25,929 bases of DNA from TH1177 sp042138015 (GTDB lineage Archaea; Thermoproteota; Nitrososphaeria; Nitrososphaerales; Nitrososphaeraceae), in the NCBI GenBank assembly GCA_042138015.1, contig JBHIVA010000030.1, forward strand, positions 1 through 25,929, in the 5' to 3' direction. Below are positions 25,113-25,929 of the stretch, piece by piece. Each line of letters begins with the position of its first letter. The stretch's first letter is position 1. Made by a program: the position numbers and the translations under genes. The notes below the pieces were generated by a model, which searched no databases, was not told the DNA's origin, and saw only the letters and a list, made by a program, of their open reading frames with translations.

Positions 25113-25147
25113 TTAAATAATCTTAATAACAGAAGAGATTTATCTTG

Positions 25148-25515
25148 ATGAGACACAAGGAAAAGGAATTAATAAATAGATTTTTTTTCTTTATAGATCA
25201 TAGAGATATCGATGATCTGATAGATTTATTTGACGAAAATTGTATAGTTATAGAACCATTTAGTAATACTAATGGTTTAAAAAAAAAAATTTAAAATTTT
25301 TTTTTGAAGTTTTTATAAATACAAATAAAGACATCAGAAGAAATATAGTTTTTTCAGAACAGAATAATAAGTATAAAACAAACAAAATCGAAACTTATGT
25401 CACATTTTATAAAGAAGGTATGTTACAGGCAAAGTTTATTTTTAGTTTCAAAAACGAATCTCTGATTGAACCAGAAACATATAAAATCGATAGTCTGAAT
25501 ATAGAATTTATTTAA
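25148..25515 (+). pseudogene. NTF2/SnoaL-like protein broken in an A11 run
   Basis: The first frame from ATG at 25148 reads MRHKEKELINRFFFFIDHRD and on to PFSNTNGLKKKI, then stops at 25291-25293. The second frame continues without a break from EVFINTNKDIRRNIVF to the TAA at 25513. The two parts together have the layout of a small NTF2-like (SnoaL/ketosteroid isomerase-like) cone-fold protein: an N-terminal helix, a DxDxLxxLFDEN motif, GLK then FFEVF, and closing strands KIETYVTFYKEG and LQAKFIFSFKN. One extra A in the run of eleven A (25279-25289) restores a single 122-residue protein with NLKFFFEVF across the join. No catalytic residue can be assigned. The break may be a true mutation, a slippage-prone on/off site, or a sequencing error in a homopolymer. 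Confidence 0.75.
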
Positions 25516-25929
25516 ATTAACTCTTATACGTCGTCTTTTTTATAAGCGAAATTCTCAAATATTTCTTTAATCTTAAAGGTTAGACATAAATTCTTTAGTT
25601 CAAGTAAATAAATATATATCTAGGATTTTTTAAATAAAATATTTCATCTTAATATCGTCTTTAATGTTGCCAAGTGATTAAATATATAAAGATAGGGCAA
25701 TATAATAGATCATGGTTATATTTTCTATATCAAGAACTGAATTAAAAGGAGTTTAGATAAAGTGATGTATTATTTTCACACAGATGAAAATCAATAGATC
25801 TGTTCAAATTTCTAGGCTGTGTTGACTTAAGGTTAATCTATCTAAAATTTCGAGTATTGTGTTTCTGATTTTTATATTATATAAATAAATGATTATTTTA
25901 ATTCAATTGTATACATCTGATATCTTACA
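25516..25929. other. Gene-poor right edge
   Basis: AT-rich, with no gene, RNA or repeat that I can support. A T-rich stretch near 25536-25542 (CTTTTTTAT) could end the transcript of the NTF2-like gene. Confidence 0.45.

Noticed and set aside
1..25929. CRISPR array, tRNA, rRNA, IS element, integrase or restriction system
   Set aside because: No regularly spaced repeats, no cloverleaf or rRNA-like GC-rich stretch, and no transposase, integrase, methylase or nuclease motif was seen on reading both strands.

Overview
The window is strongly AT-rich and looks archaeal. It most resembles a soil-type ammonia-oxidising archaeon (Nitrososphaerota, probably Nitrososphaerales, for example a Nitrosocosmicus- or Nitrososphaera-like genome). 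This is inferred from gene content: a CoA carboxylase of 3-hydroxypropionate/4-hydroxybutyrate type with separate carboxyltransferase, biotin carboxylase and biotin carrier genes, a secreted NirK-like multicopper protein, many UspA and CBS proteins, a lone C2H2 zinc-finger protein and a DUF6659-like protein. TATA boxes sit 24-28 bases upstream of many start codons, which implies leaderless transcripts. Many of those starts are TTG or GTG. No rRNA, tRNA, CRISPR array, IS element or integrase was seen.

Layout. 1-1.8 kb: an alpha/beta hydrolase diverges from a truncated hypF relic, followed by a tiny ribbon-helix-helix (RHH) protein too short for ordinary gene calling. 2.4-9.8 kb: a stress block of four UspA proteins, a frameshifted zinc-finger gene and a CtpF/PMCA-like P-type ATPase. 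10.1-11.2 kb: a protein of about four degenerate CBS motifs. 11.5-13.0 kb: two exported proteins on the minus strand, a two-cupredoxin NirK-like oxidase and a small secreted protein with a calcium-loop-like motif. 13.5-17.2 kb: carboxyltransferase, biotin carboxylase and biotin carrier genes. 17.2-18.5 kb: a long gene-poor stretch with a possible decayed P-loop gene. 18.5-18.9 kb: a DUF6659-like protein. 19.0-21.1 kb: nicotinamidase and nicotinate phosphoribosyltransferase (NAD salvage). 21.2-24.3 kb: an HTH plus 4xCBS regulator, Hsp20 and a CBS-pair protein. 24.5-25.5 kb: an RHH protein with an unknown C-terminal domain, then an NTF2/SnoaL-like gene broken in a run of 11 A.

How the genes may work together (inference). 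The carboxylase genes supply carbon fixation. The nicotinamidase/NAPRTase pair recycles nicotinamide into NAD. The CBS proteins, which as a family bind adenine nucleotides, and the ATP-binding Usp proteins could read energy or adenylate state. One CBS protein carries a DNA-binding domain and sits just downstream (in genome order) of the NAD salvage genes. The Usp, Hsp20 and ATPase genes suggest a general stress and ion-homeostasis neighbourhood. I did not find a clear, wholly new multi-gene system. The most notable items are two genes broken by one-base losses in A runs, the hypF relic, a NirK-like protein that appears to lack the catalytic His of domain 2, and TTGC-centred inverted repeats just upstream of two stress-gene TATA boxes.
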